Below the pieces are notes generated by a model, which did no database searches, had not been told where the DNA came from, and worked only from the letters and a program-made list of their open reading frames with translations. From NCBI GenBank assembly GCA_016718825.1, contig JADKCL010000035.1:11326-75325 (forward strand): a stretch of 64,000 nucleotides of DNA, read 5' to 3'. The stretch's first letter is position 1. Every line of letters starts with the position of its first letter. This document shows positions 35,739 through 44,975 of the stretch, in pieces. The translations under genes and the position numbers were made by a program. The DNA is from Bacteroidota bacterium. GTDB taxonomy: Bacteria > Bacteroidota > Bacteroidia > J057 > JADKCL01.

Positions 35739-36059
35739 CTACGAATTGATGCGATACTGAGTGTGTTCATAGTCCCACTTTGTGTCTGGTAGGCCAAACC
35801 ATTTTCCCATAGTGGGTTGCGATTTACTTGGGGCCTTGATCTTAAGAGGTTCGGAAAGCGGTTTTGTGGCCAATTGCAGCAATTGCGGTATGGTGACAAG
35901 CTGGAGTCCTTGGAGCATGCAATGTTTTGTAGGTAGCTTATAATACTTGTCTGCTAATGCAGTGACAATATTTCCTGCCCTAAATGTTCCGATCTGTTGA
36001 ACTCCCACAAATATATAAACAAAAGTAATCCACTCGTTTTGTGTGTGGGATAAATCCAC
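35739..36059 (-). CDS. Small unrecognised protein, same frame as the upstream small gene across one TGA
   Basis: 106 codons from GTG 36059 to TAG at 35739-35741. The product reads like real protein: an aromatic start (NEWITFVYIFVGVQQIG), LADKYYKLPTKHCMLQ, a leucine-rich helix and a proline-lysine linker ending in TMGKWFGLPDTKWDYEH. The GTG directly follows the TGA that ends the next ORF upstream in the same frame, so this is a separate coupled gene, the tail of an interrupted gene, or a readthrough product. It is A+T-rich like the opposing 347-residue gene. Family unknown. Confidence 0.45.
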   Translation of the reverse strand: MDLSHTQNEWITFVYIFVGVQQIGTFRAGNIVTALADKYYKLPTKHCMLQGLQLVTIPQLLQLATKPLSEPLKIKAPSKSQPTMGKWFGLPDTKWDYEHTQYRINS

Positions 36060-36254
36060 TCACTTACGCGCGGCCTTCCTTTGAACTGCCTGCCGATCTT
36101 GGGCGGGGAGGGGTTTCTGCGCGGTTTTCCTTTGCTTGGGTTCGTTGGGGTCCATGAAAGGATCGGCCGCCTCAGCTGCATCGTCTTCCGCGTGGGCTGA
36201 TTTCCAGAGCAGAAAGCCAATCGGGAGGAACAGCCAAATGGCGGTGCTACCCAC
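36060..36254 (-). CDS. Small single-span membrane protein, possibly the front part of an interrupted gene
   Basis: 64 codons from GTG 36254. One membrane helix near the N-terminus (TAIWLFLPIGFLLW) is followed by an acidic patch (AEDDAAEAADPFMDPNE) and a basic Lys/Gln/Arg tail. It ends at TGA 36060-36062, and the frame continues open for another 106 codons. Base composition is normal for the window up to this stop and A+T-rich after it. No ATG is available in frame. Function unknown. Confidence 0.45.
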   Translation of the reverse strand: MGSTAIWLFLPIGFLLWKSAHAEDDAAEAADPFMDPNEPKQRKTAQKPLPAQDRQAVQRKAARK

Positions 36255-36325
36255 ACAATGTGAAAAAGAACCAAGAAAAACTGCGCAACCTTATTCTTGC
36301 AACAACCACGCTTGGGTCAAATTTT

Positions 36326-37294
36326 TCATTCGGATTTCAACTTGCCTTTTTCTTTCTTTTTGAAGTAGCCTTTGAGGAGGAAATTGTGCTGCACGGCAAG
36401 CAAGTCTTCGTCCAATTTCAACGAACTGCTCTCCAAATTTTTCAGTGTTTCCTTCAAATGCTTGCCTGCTGCTTCATCGTGCAACAATACGCCCATCGTC
36501 GTGTTGGGATTGTTAGTTGTTGCTTTCAAATCAGCAACCAATACGGCTGCGGTATCCGCGATTTGCTGGATTTGCAAGACCGATTTTTTGAGGGAATGGA
36601 AGACAACGGTATCCGTCGTCAATTCATTGGCGAGCGTTCCCTTTTTGTTCAATCCCTCTGTGAAGGTTGAAAGCGAACCGATCATTTGATCGGCCTTTCC
36701 TGCAGCACTTTTCAGTGCTATGGTGGCCGCGTCGAGCTGAAGGTAGATGTCTTCATCATTCAGCAATTTGCCAACGGTTCCTTCGCCATCTGCAAGTTTC
36801 TTGCTGATGCTTTTGAAATCATTGGTGATCTCGAGAATGTTTGTATTGTTGGCCTGCAAAGTGTTGATCATGTCTTCGGTGGTAAATGTCTTTTCGACGC
36901 CCAGCGTATCACCTTCGGCAATCTCAGGCAACAATGCAGTTCCCCCATAAATCACGAGAATTTTGTTTCCAATGAGGCCGTCTGTGCTGATTTTAACAAG
37001 CGCATCTTTCCGGATATATTGCGTCACACTTTCGTCGATGTTCATTTCCACGAGAACTTTCTTTTGGGAGAAAAATTCGACTTTGCCTACCACGCCAATC
37101 TTTACACCGGAAAACCATATATTATTTCCCTTTTGCAACCCACTTACCTCATCAAAAAGGACCATTACGTTGATCTTCGTTTTGAAAGTTTCGTGCAGAT
37201 TGCCGATGGCGAGAATGCCCACGATGAGAAATCCCAATCCGAAAAAGACAAAGATGCCGACAATGACTGCGCGTTTATTGGATGAATCACTCAT
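36326..37294 (-). CDS. MlaD/MCE-family substrate-binding protein of a lipid ABC transporter
   Basis: 322 residues. One N-terminal membrane helix (VGIFVFFGLGFLIVGILAIG) is followed by the MCE domain (INVMVLFDEVSGLQKGNNIWFSGVKIG, then VLVEMNID) and a long helical C-terminal region. MCE proteins form periplasmic rings that carry phospholipids between membranes. It is the last gene of an mlaE-mlaF-mlaD order on the minus strand, three bases after the ATPase gene. Confidence 0.9.
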   Translation of the reverse strand: MSDSSNKRAVIVGIFVFFGLGFLIVGILAIGNLHETFKTKINVMVLFDEVSGLQKGNNIWFSGVKIGVVGKVEFFSQKKVLVEMNIDESVTQYIRKDALVKISTDGLIGNKILVIYGGTALLPEIAEGDTLGVEKTFTTEDMINTLQANNTNILEITNDFKSISKKLADGEGTVGKLLNDEDIYLQLDAATIALKSAAGKADQMIGSLSTFTEGLNKKGTLANELTTDTVVFHSLKKSVLQIQQIADTAAVLVADLKATTNNPNTTMGVLLHDEAAGKHLKETLKNLESSSLKLDEDLLAVQHNFLLKGYFKKKEKGKLKSE

Positions 37295-37297
37295 GCC

Positions 37298-38077
37298 TTA
37301 TTGGATAAAATTGTAATTGTAAAAACTTTTGACCTGTTCGTCTTGTGTGTCAAAGACTTCTTCAAATGTGCCAATCCCGGAAAACTTTCCATCGAGAAGC
37401 ATCGCGACACGATCGCCGGTTTCTTTGGCACAGGTCAGGTCGTGTGTGATAATGATCGAACTCGTATTGTAACGTTCCTGCACGTCGTTGATGAGGTTGT
37501 TAATTTCACTGCAGGTGATCGGATCCAATCCGGCGGTCGGTTCATCGTAAAGCATGATCTCCGGTTTAAGGATCAAGGTACGCGCAATGCCGATTCTTTT
37601 CCGTTGTCCGCCAGAAAGGTCGGCAGGCATTTGGCTCATTTTGTCCTTCAAGCCCACCGCCTCCAACACCTCTTCCACTGCCATGGCGACTTCCTTTTTG
37701 CTCAGGTTTTTCTTGTTCATGATCAACGGAAACTCAAGATTTTGCCGGATGTTCATGCTGTCGTAAAGCGCACTGTTTTGAAATGAAAATCCAATTCGCA
37801 GCCGCAAAGCATTCAGGTCTTTCTCCTTGAGCTGATCCACCCGTTGACCTAATACGACGACTTCGCCGCTATCGGGCTTCAGCAAGCCTACCAAAATCTT
37901 GATCAAAACAGACTTACCCGAGCCTGATTTTCCGAGGACTGCGACATTCTCCCCTTTGTAAATATTGAGTGTAACGCCTTTTAATACGTCCAATTCTCCG
38001 AATGATTTGTACACATCCTTGAGGGCAATTACCGAGACTTCGCGGTCGATGGTATGAAGAGCGACTTGGGTTTCCAT
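37298..38077 (-). CDS. MlaF-type ABC transporter ATPase
   Basis: 259 residues. Walker A is GKSGSGKSV near residue 53, the Q-loop lies at FSFQNSALYDSM, the signature is LSGGQRKRIGIAR, and Walker B is IMLYDEPTAGLDP. The insertion between Q-loop and signature and the closeness to mlaE and mlaD genes place it in the Mla lipid-transport group. It lies three bases downstream of the permease gene. Confidence 0.93.
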   Translation of the reverse strand: METQVALHTIDREVSVIALKDVYKSFGELDVLKGVTLNIYKGENVAVLGKSGSGKSVLIKILVGLLKPDSGEVVVLGQRVDQLKEKDLNALRLRIGFSFQNSALYDSMNIRQNLEFPLIMNKKNLSKKEVAMAVEEVLEAVGLKDKMSQMPADLSGGQRKRIGIARTLILKPEIMLYDEPTAGLDPITCSEINNLINDVQERYNTSSIIITHDLTCAKETGDRVAMLLDGKFSGIGTFEEVFDTQDEQVKSFYNYNFIQ

Positions 38078-38080
38078 GTT

Positions 38081-38884
38081 TCAGTAGTAACGTATCCAAT
38101 TGGAAACCTGCACAATAAGGATCTCCTCAATAAAAATCAGGAACATGGCCATGACCACCGCTTGATTGGCAGCCTTGCCAACACCCCGCGTTCCTTGCGT
38201 TGCATAAAAGCCTTTGTAGCAACCAACCATGCCGATGGTAAACCCAAAAACGACCGCTTTGACGACGGAGGTAAAAAGATCCAGAAATTGCAGGCTGGAG
38301 AATGAACTTTTAAAGAAGGCAATAAAACTGGTCGATTCTTCCGAATGAACATTGACATACGAACCCAGCAAACCAACCGTAATGCAATAAAATGAAAGCA
38401 CCGGAATCGTAATCATGGTCGCCGTGACCCTTGTGACCACCAAGTACTTGAAAGGATTGATGGCCGACACTTCCATGGCGTCAATCTGCTCGGTGACTTT
38501 CATGGAGCCAAGTTCGGCGCCGATACTCGAACCCGCCTTTCCGGCACAAATCAAAGCCGTCACGAGTGATCCCAACGCTTTCACAATTGCAACGCCCATC
38601 ATCGAAGGCAACCATGAAGCAGCACCAAAGTCTTCCAACGATGGACGCGATTGTTTGGTAAACACGATTCCGATGATGAATCCGGTGAGCGTGATCAGCG
38701 TCAATGACTTTAACCCGATTTCAAAACATTGATGGATGATTTCCTTGAAGTGAAAAGGTGGTTGGAGGGCTTGTTTGAAAAACTGAAGTACAAACCGGTA
38801 GGCCTTGGCAAAACCTGCAAAGAGTTCGTCAAATCCTTTGGAAATCACATATTTTCTGGCAGGCGTCTTAACTCCGGAATTCAT
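38081..38884 (-). CDS. MlaE-type ABC transporter permease
   Basis: 267 residues with five or six membrane helices. Typical MlaE features are the amphipathic N-terminal helix, LTGFIIGIVFTKQ, the GKAGSSIGAELGSMKVTEQIDAMEVSAINPFKYLV core cytoplasmic segment (described in pieces: GSMKVTEQIDA, then PFKYLV), and GFTIGMVGCYKGFYA near the C-terminus. First gene of a tight three-gene operon for phospholipid movement across the envelope. Confidence 0.92.
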   Translation of the reverse strand: MNSGVKTPARKYVISKGFDELFAGFAKAYRFVLQFFKQALQPPFHFKEIIHQCFEIGLKSLTLITLTGFIIGIVFTKQSRPSLEDFGAASWLPSMMGVAIVKALGSLVTALICAGKAGSSIGAELGSMKVTEQIDAMEVSAINPFKYLVVTRVTATMITIPVLSFYCITVGLLGSYVNVHSEESTSFIAFFKSSFSSLQFLDLFTSVVKAVVFGFTIGMVGCYKGFYATQGTRGVGKAANQAVVMAMFLIFIEEILIVQVSNWIRYY

Positions 38885-39167
38885 TTTTCAGCTGAGAGGT
38901 GATCAAAACCTGATCGCTGCAAATTTGGAAATACCTTGCTGGGAAAAACTTACACAGCTTTGGAAATTGGTTACATCAATCACTTGTGGGGGTTGATGGA
39001 ATTGAGATGATGGATCGCCGACACGACCACTGTTTTATCCGGGGGAATTCGGCGGCAAGCCTTCCTTGCACATCTTTTCTAAGTAGTGTTTGGTTCGTTG
39101 AAGGGAGAGCAAAAAATCATTGAAATCAACGATACCCAAAGCAAAAACCGCGCTGTCTCTTCGAATT

Positions 39168-39470
39168 GTGAAAACTAGAGTTACCCCATTTGATGACAAT
39201 CCCCAGCGACGCGATGGGCTCTCGATGCTCATCAACTCCATGGGATTGATGGAATGCGTCGGTAGTTTCAACGATTGCCGTGACGTGATTGCCAATGTCG
39301 AGGCGACCAAGCCCGACGTCGTACGCATGGACATCGACATGCCCTTTGTGAATGGCATTGAAGGTGTGCGGTTGATCCGTACCAAGTTTCCGGACTTGAA
39401 GGTGCTGATGCAAACCGTCGGTGGGGCGGTTTCCGTGGCGATCAAGGAGGGTTTGGTCGATCAAAAATAA
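39168..39470 (+). pseudogene. Truncated receiver domain of a response regulator
   Basis: From GTG 39168 the frame reads a clear NarL-like receiver start (FDDNPQRRDGLSMLIN, DVVRMDIDMPFVNGIEG, LIRTKFPDLKVLMQTV). It then loses homology and stops after about 100 residues, before the conserved Thr/Lys half and without any output domain. The phosphoacceptor Asp is still present. The preceding bases read in frame (TTG 39120) are not receiver-like. This is most likely a decayed remnant, perhaps of a duplicated regulator. Confidence 0.75.
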
Positions 39471-39573
39471 CCCTTCGAATGGGATCCGGCTGTCGCTTCC
39501 TTCCTGAAATGCGGAAATGTGCCAAGTTTCGTTACCTTTCGGAATCAAAGGATCGGGAGTCTTGGCAACCGCA

Positions 39574-42456
39574 GTGAAATTCAGGAGCTTGCTATTTTGG
39601 GCCGTTTGGGGTCTATTATCGGGAATGGGGGCAAATTTGCTGCATGCCCAGCAGCCTGCGTATTTCATTCTTGGCGAGGATGAATTCAAGGGATTGCAAA
39701 TCTATGACGTGATCCAGGACCAGCAAGACAACTATCTCATCTCCACCAACGAAGGCATTTACTACTATGACTACCAACACTTTGCCAGGATTGGATGCAG
39801 TGAAGCCAAAAGCAATTCCGTTTTCAATTTTGTAGCGGATGCCGACGGAAACGTCTATTGCTGCAACCTCAACCACCAAATTTTCAGCATTCGGAATGGC
39901 GCCTGTGCGTTGCTTTATGAACTCCAAGACGACGAGGTTAGTTCCGATATCAGCTTGGCGATTGGCCCGGATAACAACCTGATTGCGGCAGCAAAAAAGG
40001 TGATTGTAATCGATTCCGAGGGAAAAGCCCTCCGCAGATTTGGCTATCCTGCCAGTCATTGCGGACAGCCTTTCACCTTGAAAAACCGCTTCGTGATCTA
40101 CCATCTACCTGGCAGAGACTCCGTTATCATTGTGAATCCGAATGGATTTACGACCCAACAGGTCATCGGTTTGGACCCATCCATGGAGAAGCTTGGACTG
40201 CTTTCCTTCTTCAGAATCGGAGGGAACAGCTATGCTCTCGATTTGTCCTCCAAAGGTTTGTATGCCTTTGATGAGCGGCTATTTTCCTTGCGGGTTCTTC
40301 CGCACAATCCCGCATTTGAGCGAAGCAAATCATTGAGGTTTTATGGGGTAGGTGACGCGACTTGGGTTGCTGGAACTTTGCCCGGAGCCTTTCACTTCAA
40401 CCAAGCATTGGAATCAGCCCAATTTCCATTGTACTACGAAAAGTACTTTATATCAGATATTTTCCGTGATCGCGAAGGGAATACGCTCTTGAGCACCTTT
40501 GACAATGGCATCCTCGTTGTGCCCGACATGACGATTCCCGATGTGATTGCCTCTTTTCGGGATGACCCTGTGACTGCTCTTCATGTGGACCCTGCAACAG
40601 GCATCCTCTATCTCGGCTCTTCCAAAGGCGTGCTGATGCGCTATGACGACCATCAACTGACGATCCTGAAATCCAACGGGATGCGTGCTATCGAATGCAT
40701 GATTGGCAAGGAAGGCTTCCCTTATGTCCTCTATGATGATGGCGCAATCAGAGCCTTGGACAAGCGCACGGGGCAATCGATCGACCTCACTACCGCTGCG
40801 CTCAAGGATGCTGCGATTGTCCATCCCAAATTGAGTTATCTTGGGACCAACATGGGTTTGCTCAGATGCACTTGGTCAGAAGACGGATTGCCAGAAGTTA
40901 CTCCCCTTGAGGGATTTCGGTTTCGCACGCATTTGGTTGAACTTCAAGCGCCTGAAGGTGGCTTAATCGCTTCGACCTCCCATGGACTTTTTGCGATTGA
41001 TTCGAACGAAATTGGAAAAAAAATCCTGTTGGACGGCGAAGATATCTTTCCAACTGCCATGGCGAATTTCCAAGGGCAGGTCTTGGCCGCAACCCAAAAT
41101 GATGGTATCCTGATTTTGAAAAACGGCCAAGTCGTTGGGCGCATTTCCCCCAAAAATGATCGTTTGGAGATCCTGCGAAAGCTTTTTCCGTTTCAAAATA
41201 CCATCCTCGCAAAATCGTCCCATGCCGTTTACCAATTCTCAAAAAACGGGGAAGTCAAAAAAAACATCAGCAAAGTCTATGGTTTCCCGGAGTCACGCGT
41301 GTTTGATTTTGACTTGCAAGGCGATCGGATTTGGGTAAGCCATGCCGGAGGTGTGCAGGCCGTCGAACTATCGACCACCGTATCCAATCAGTCCATGCCT
41401 GAATTGCAGCTTGCGCGCATCGACGTCAATGGAAGTCCTGTCACTACGGAATTTGGCACCGAATTCGGAAGTGACCAACGGAAATTTCAGTTTTCCCTCG
41501 CATTGCCAAGCCTTCGGTACAGACAAAGCGTGCGGCTTCATTACCAATTACAAGGCTACGATGCCGGATGGAATGTCAAAGCAAACGATGGCAGCGCTAT
41601 TGTGTACAATGCGCTCGCGCCCGGCAATTATACTTTTTTGGCAAAGGCTGAAAACCAAGGACGATTTGGCAAAAACGTTGCCTTTTCCTTCACCATTGCA
41701 TCGCCTTTCTACACGCGATTTTGGTTTATGAGCATTTGCGCATTGGCCTTCGTGGGACTGGTCATTTTGGTTTTCCGGAGACAATTGGCCTTGCAGCGTA
41801 AAAAAGCACAACAAATCAACGAACTCAACGCCTCCAAACTGACCGCGATTCAGTCGCAGATGAATCCGCACTTTATCTTCAATGCGCTCAATTCCATTCA
41901 GGATCTGGTTTTGAAAGGGGATGTGGAAAATTCCTATTCCTACATTACGACATTCTCAAATCTTGTGCGCAGCACGCTCAACTATTCGGAGAAGGATTTT
42001 ATTGATTTTGAGCAGGAGATTAAACTGCTCAATCTCTACCTGAGTCTCGAACAACTGCGCTTCAAAAAGAAACTTGTCTATTCCATTGATACCGATGACA
42101 TTGACGATATCCAGCTACCGCCTTTGCTGATTCAGCCGTTTGTGGAAAATGCCTTGGTTCATGGCCTTTTACACAAAGAAGGAGAAAAACGGTTGACGAT
42201 AAAGTTTGAACTGCGTGAGGCATTGATCTGCATTGTGGAGGACAATGGCATCGGCCGGGAGCGCTCCAAAGCGATCAAGGAGCGGCAAAGGTCAGAGCAT
42301 GAATCCTTTTCGGGTAAGGCAATTCGCAAACGGTTTGACATCTTGAGCGATGTTTTTCAGGGCGAATTTGGCTATCATTACGAGGATCTGATGGAAAATG
42401 GGCAAGCATCCGGGACAAGAATCACGCTGACGATCCCTGTAAAACGGAACTTTTAG
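39574..42456 (+). CDS. Beta-propeller sensor histidine kinase, LytS type
   Basis: About 960 residues. A signal sequence (LLFWAVWGLLSG, ending LLHAQ) is followed by a long periplasmic region with two-component-regulator propeller-like repeats (NYLISTNEGIYYYD, NTLLSTFDNGILVVPD, LYLGSSKGVLMRYDD). Then come a Y_Y_Y-like domain (LRYRQSVRLHYQLQGYD), one membrane helix (about 730-750 here) and a LytS-type kinase: QMNPHFIFNALNSIQ with the phospho-His, and N-box PFVENALVHG. GTG 39574 gives a clean signal peptide; ATG 39517 is an alternative. The LytTR regulator follows and is its likely partner. The propeller may sense extracellular carbohydrates or peptides; the ligand is unknown. Confidence 0.9.
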   Translation: MKFRSLLFWAVWGLLSGMGANLLHAQQPAYFILGEDEFKGLQIYDVIQDQQDNYLISTNEGIYYYDYQHFARIGCSEAKSNSVFNFVADADGNVYCCNLNHQIFSIRNGACALLYELQDDEVSSDISLAIGPDNNLIAAAKKVIVIDSEGKALRRFGYPASHCGQPFTLKNRFVIYHLPGRDSVIIVNPNGFTTQQVIGLDPSMEKLGLLSFFRIGGNSYALDLSSKGLYAFDERLFSLRVLPHNPAFERSKSLRFYGVGDATWVAGTLPGAFHFNQALESAQFPLYYEKYFISDIFRDREGNTLLSTFDNGILVVPDMTIPDVIASFRDDPVTALHVDPATGILYLGSSKGVLMRYDDHQLTILKSNGMRAIECMIGKEGFPYVLYDDGAIRALDKRTGQSIDLTTAALKDAAIVHPKLSYLGTNMGLLRCTWSEDGLPEVTPLEGFRFRTHLVELQAPEGGLIASTSHGLFAIDSNEIGKKILLDGEDIFPTAMANFQGQVLAATQNDGILILKNGQVVGRISPKNDRLEILRKLFPFQNTILAKSSHAVYQFSKNGEVKKNISKVYGFPESRVFDFDLQGDRIWVSHAGGVQAVELSTTVSNQSMPELQLARIDVNGSPVTTEFGTEFGSDQRKFQFSLALPSLRYRQSVRLHYQLQGYDAGWNVKANDGSAIVYNALAPGNYTFLAKAENQGRFGKNVAFSFTIASPFYTRFWFMSICALAFVGLVILVFRRQLALQRKKAQQINELNASKLTAIQSQMNPHFIFNALNSIQDLVLKGDVENSYSYITTFSNLVRSTLNYSEKDFIDFEQEIKLLNLYLSLEQLRFKKKLVYSIDTDDIDDIQLPPLLIQPFVENALVHGLLHKEGEKRLTIKFELREALICIVEDNGIGRERSKAIKERQRSEHESFSGKAIRKRFDILSDVFQGEFGYHYEDLMENGQASGTRITLTIPVKRNF

Positions 42457-42532
42457 GCCGTTCCTGAAGAAAATCCGCTCTTGGTGAATTTCAATGCGAG
42501 GTACGTCGGGGGAAATCCTAGATTTGGCACCG

Positions 42533-43276
42533 ATGCAAAAGATAAGAGCAATACTGGTCGATGACGAAGAAAGCGCAAGAGATGTGCTGGAGAATCTGTT
42601 GTTGCGATTTTGCCCTGAAGTCGAACTGGTTGCAAAATGTGAAAATGTCTTGGAAGCAGTCGAAGTCATCAAGGAACTCAAGCCCGAATTGGTTTTCCTG
42701 GACATCGAAATGCCCAACTATGCTGGATACGAGATCGTCAAATTCTTTCAAGAAATCGAATTTGAGATCATCTTCGTCACCGCTTACGATCAATATGCCA
42801 TTCGGGCATTTGAATTGGCAGCAATCGATTATTTGTTGAAGCCGATCGACATTGAGCGACTCAAATCGGCCGTCGGCAGGGCAAAACAGCAATCAGACAT
42901 GAAGCAACAGGCCGAGCGCCTGCGGCTGTTGAGTTCGACCCTCGAGACCAACCAAGTCAAGAGTATGCTCGTGAATGACAAAGGCTACCAACAGGTGGTT
43001 CCATTCGAAAGCATCATTGCGATTGAAGCGCAGGAATCGTATTGCATCCTCTACACGCTCGAGAAAAAACATATCGTCAGCAAAAATTTGAAGCATTTCG
43101 AGACTTTGTTGGAGAGTGTTCCGCAGTTCATTCGCGTACACAAATCCTGGATCATCAACCGTTCCCACCTCGTGCATTATTCCCGGACCGACCTGTCGAT
43201 TGAACTTACCGGCGGAATCGTTGCCAAACTCTCGAAATACAAAAAGGCCGATTTCGAAACCGCCATCACGGGGTAA
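42533..43276 (+). CDS. LytTR-family response regulator
   Basis: 247 residues from ATG 42533. The receiver has ILVDDEESA and phosphoacceptor Asp in LVFLDIEMPN, Thr in FVTAYDQYA and Lys in YLLKPID. A C-terminal LytTR DNA-binding domain follows (IIAIEAQESYCILYT, FIRVHKSWIINRSHL). An upstream in-frame ATG at 42494 adds residues that do not look like receiver sequence. It is 76 bp downstream of the LytS-type kinase gene. Confidence 0.92.
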   Translation: MQKIRAILVDDEESARDVLENLLLRFCPEVELVAKCENVLEAVEVIKELKPELVFLDIEMPNYAGYEIVKFFQEIEFEIIFVTAYDQYAIRAFELAAIDYLLKPIDIERLKSAVGRAKQQSDMKQQAERLRLLSSTLETNQVKSMLVNDKGYQQVVPFESIIAIEAQESYCILYTLEKKHIVSKNLKHFETLLESVPQFIRVHKSWIINRSHLVHYSRTDLSIELTGGIVAKLSKYKKADFETAITG

Positions 43277-43420
43277 GACGCGCCATCCATGAAGAATTTT
43301 GGCTTTTGGTGAAAGCATCCATTCAATTCCCATTGTTGGTGGCTGCGTTCAGGCAGATTGCCTCCCAACGATTTTTCGCAGCTCTTGCCCCATTGCCCGC
43401 CATCACCGTACTTTGCCGCC

Positions 43421-44347
43421 ATGCGCATTGTATTCATGGGTACGCCCGATTTTGCGATTCCCTCCTTGAGGATTTTGGTCGACAACGGATTTGACGTCGT
43501 GGCCGTTGTGACGGCGCCCGACCGCCCGAGTGGGCGCGGCCAACAGCTCACACCTTCGCCGATCAAGGAATTTGCCGTTTCCAGAGGCCTTTTGGTCTTG
43601 CAGCCGGAAAAATTGCGTGATCCCGAATTTCTGGCCGCCTTGGCAGCCACCCAACCCGAGCTTGCTGTCGTCGTCGCTTTTCGCATGCTGCCGGAAGTCG
43701 TCTGGAAACTCCCCAAAAAGGGCACGCTGAACCTCCATGCAGCCTTGTTGCCCGATTACCGCGGTGCAGCCCCGCTCAATTGGGCCGTGATCAATGGCGA
43801 AACCAAAACCGGCGCAACGACCTTCTTCATTGACCAACAGATCGATACGGGCGATATCCTGCTCAAAACAGAAGTCACCATTCCCCATGAATGGACCGCA
43901 GGCGATCTCCACGATGCGATGATGGAACAAGGCGCTGAATTGGTGTTGCGTACCGTCAAAGCCATTGAGGCTGGAACGGTGTCGCCACAACCGCAGGACG
44001 AATTGGCGTTTTTGCATCCTGCCCCCAAGATCTTCAAGGAGGACTGCCGCATCGATTGGTCCAAAAATGCAGCCGCGCTGTACAATTTCGTGCGTGGACT
44101 CAGCCCCTACCCGACCGCGTGGACGACGCTGAATGGCAAAGTCCTCAAGATTTTCAAAGTCACCGAAGGTGACGAGACATTCGAAGGAAAGCCGGGAACG
44201 CTGAAATTGACGGGGAAAAACGAATTGTGGGTCCGATGCGGCGAAGGCTGCTTGCGCATCGACAATCTGCAATTGGAAGGCAAAAAACGGATGGATACCG
44301 CCGCATTTTTGTTGGGACACCGGGAGGAACTTGGCCATGTGGAATAA
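43421..44347 (+). CDS. fmt: Methionyl-tRNA formyltransferase
   Basis: 308 residues from ATG 43421 (MRIVFMGTPDFAIPSL). It formylates Met-tRNA for translation initiation. The formyl-folate-binding core is intact: AFRMLPEVVW, NLHAALLPDYRGAAPLNWAV, and the catalytic Asn-His-Asp set with DTGDIL. The C-terminal anticodon-side domain follows (FVRGLSPYPTAWT). A longer in-frame start at 43358 adds no family sequence. The next gene overlaps its end by 11 bases. Confidence 0.95.
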   Translation: MRIVFMGTPDFAIPSLRILVDNGFDVVAVVTAPDRPSGRGQQLTPSPIKEFAVSRGLLVLQPEKLRDPEFLAALAATQPELAVVVAFRMLPEVVWKLPKKGTLNLHAALLPDYRGAAPLNWAVINGETKTGATTFFIDQQIDTGDILLKTEVTIPHEWTAGDLHDAMMEQGAELVLRTVKAIEAGTVSPQPQDELAFLHPAPKIFKEDCRIDWSKNAAALYNFVRGLSPYPTAWTTLNGKVLKIFKVTEGDETFEGKPGTLKLTGKNELWVRCGEGCLRIDNLQLEGKKRMDTAAFLLGHREELGHVE

Positions 44348-44867
44348 CGGAAAAGCAAGTTTCAGGAGTCAGCATTATCCCAGAAGCACCAACACGCTGT
44401 TGGTCACGCAGGAATATGCCGGCAGGTACTATTTCGTCTTGCTGTTTATCGTGATGATCGGAGCGGTGATTCGATCCTACAACAACAAGGAGATGATCCT
44501 TTTCTCGATCATTGCCCTGATATTGAGCGTTCTACTTGGAAATTTATTCGGGCAGGTGAAAATGCGCCGCAGCATTGCCGAAATCTTCTTTGTGAACGAT
44601 GGCTTCTCCATCATTTCCGTTCACGATATTCTTCATAAAAGCCCCAAAAGAAGCTTTCCACTGAAATTTGCGAATCCGACCCGAACGGAGAATGCGATTC
44701 AATTCCATTTTGAAGACCAGATTTTGCAACTCAAACGTGAGGATTGGGGCGACGAATTTGACCTGATCTGGAATTGGTTCAACACCGATGTCATGCAATT
44801 TGACAGTTATCGGGAGCCTTTTGCCCCGTCAGCAGAGGAAGACGCGGAGGCGTCAGATGAGGATTGA
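44337..44867 (+). CDS. Uncharacterised two-helix membrane protein downstream of fmt
   Basis: 176 residues. Two adjacent membrane helices (YYFVLLFIVMIGAVI and MILFSIIALILSVLLG) form a hairpin near the N-terminus. A soluble domain with a FHFEDQILQLKREDWGDEFDLIW motif follows, then a very acidic tail (SAEEDAEASDED). The start overlaps the fmt end, so the two are translationally coupled. The layout resembles YcxB/PH-like membrane-proximal proteins, but I cannot assign a family. Confidence 0.75.
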   Translation: MWNNGKASFRSQHYPRSTNTLLVTQEYAGRYYFVLLFIVMIGAVIRSYNNKEMILFSIIALILSVLLGNLFGQVKMRRSIAEIFFVNDGFSIISVHDILHKSPKRSFPLKFANPTRTENAIQFHFEDQILQLKREDWGDEFDLIWNWFNTDVMQFDSYREPFAPSAEEDAEASDED

Positions 44868-44975
44868 ATCTTCGCCGGATTATGACTTTTCGTAGAAAAC
44901 TGCTACTTTCAACCTTCGAATTCAAGAACGGCATTGGGGCAAATTTCAGCCCGAAAGCATGAGAATGGACACAAA

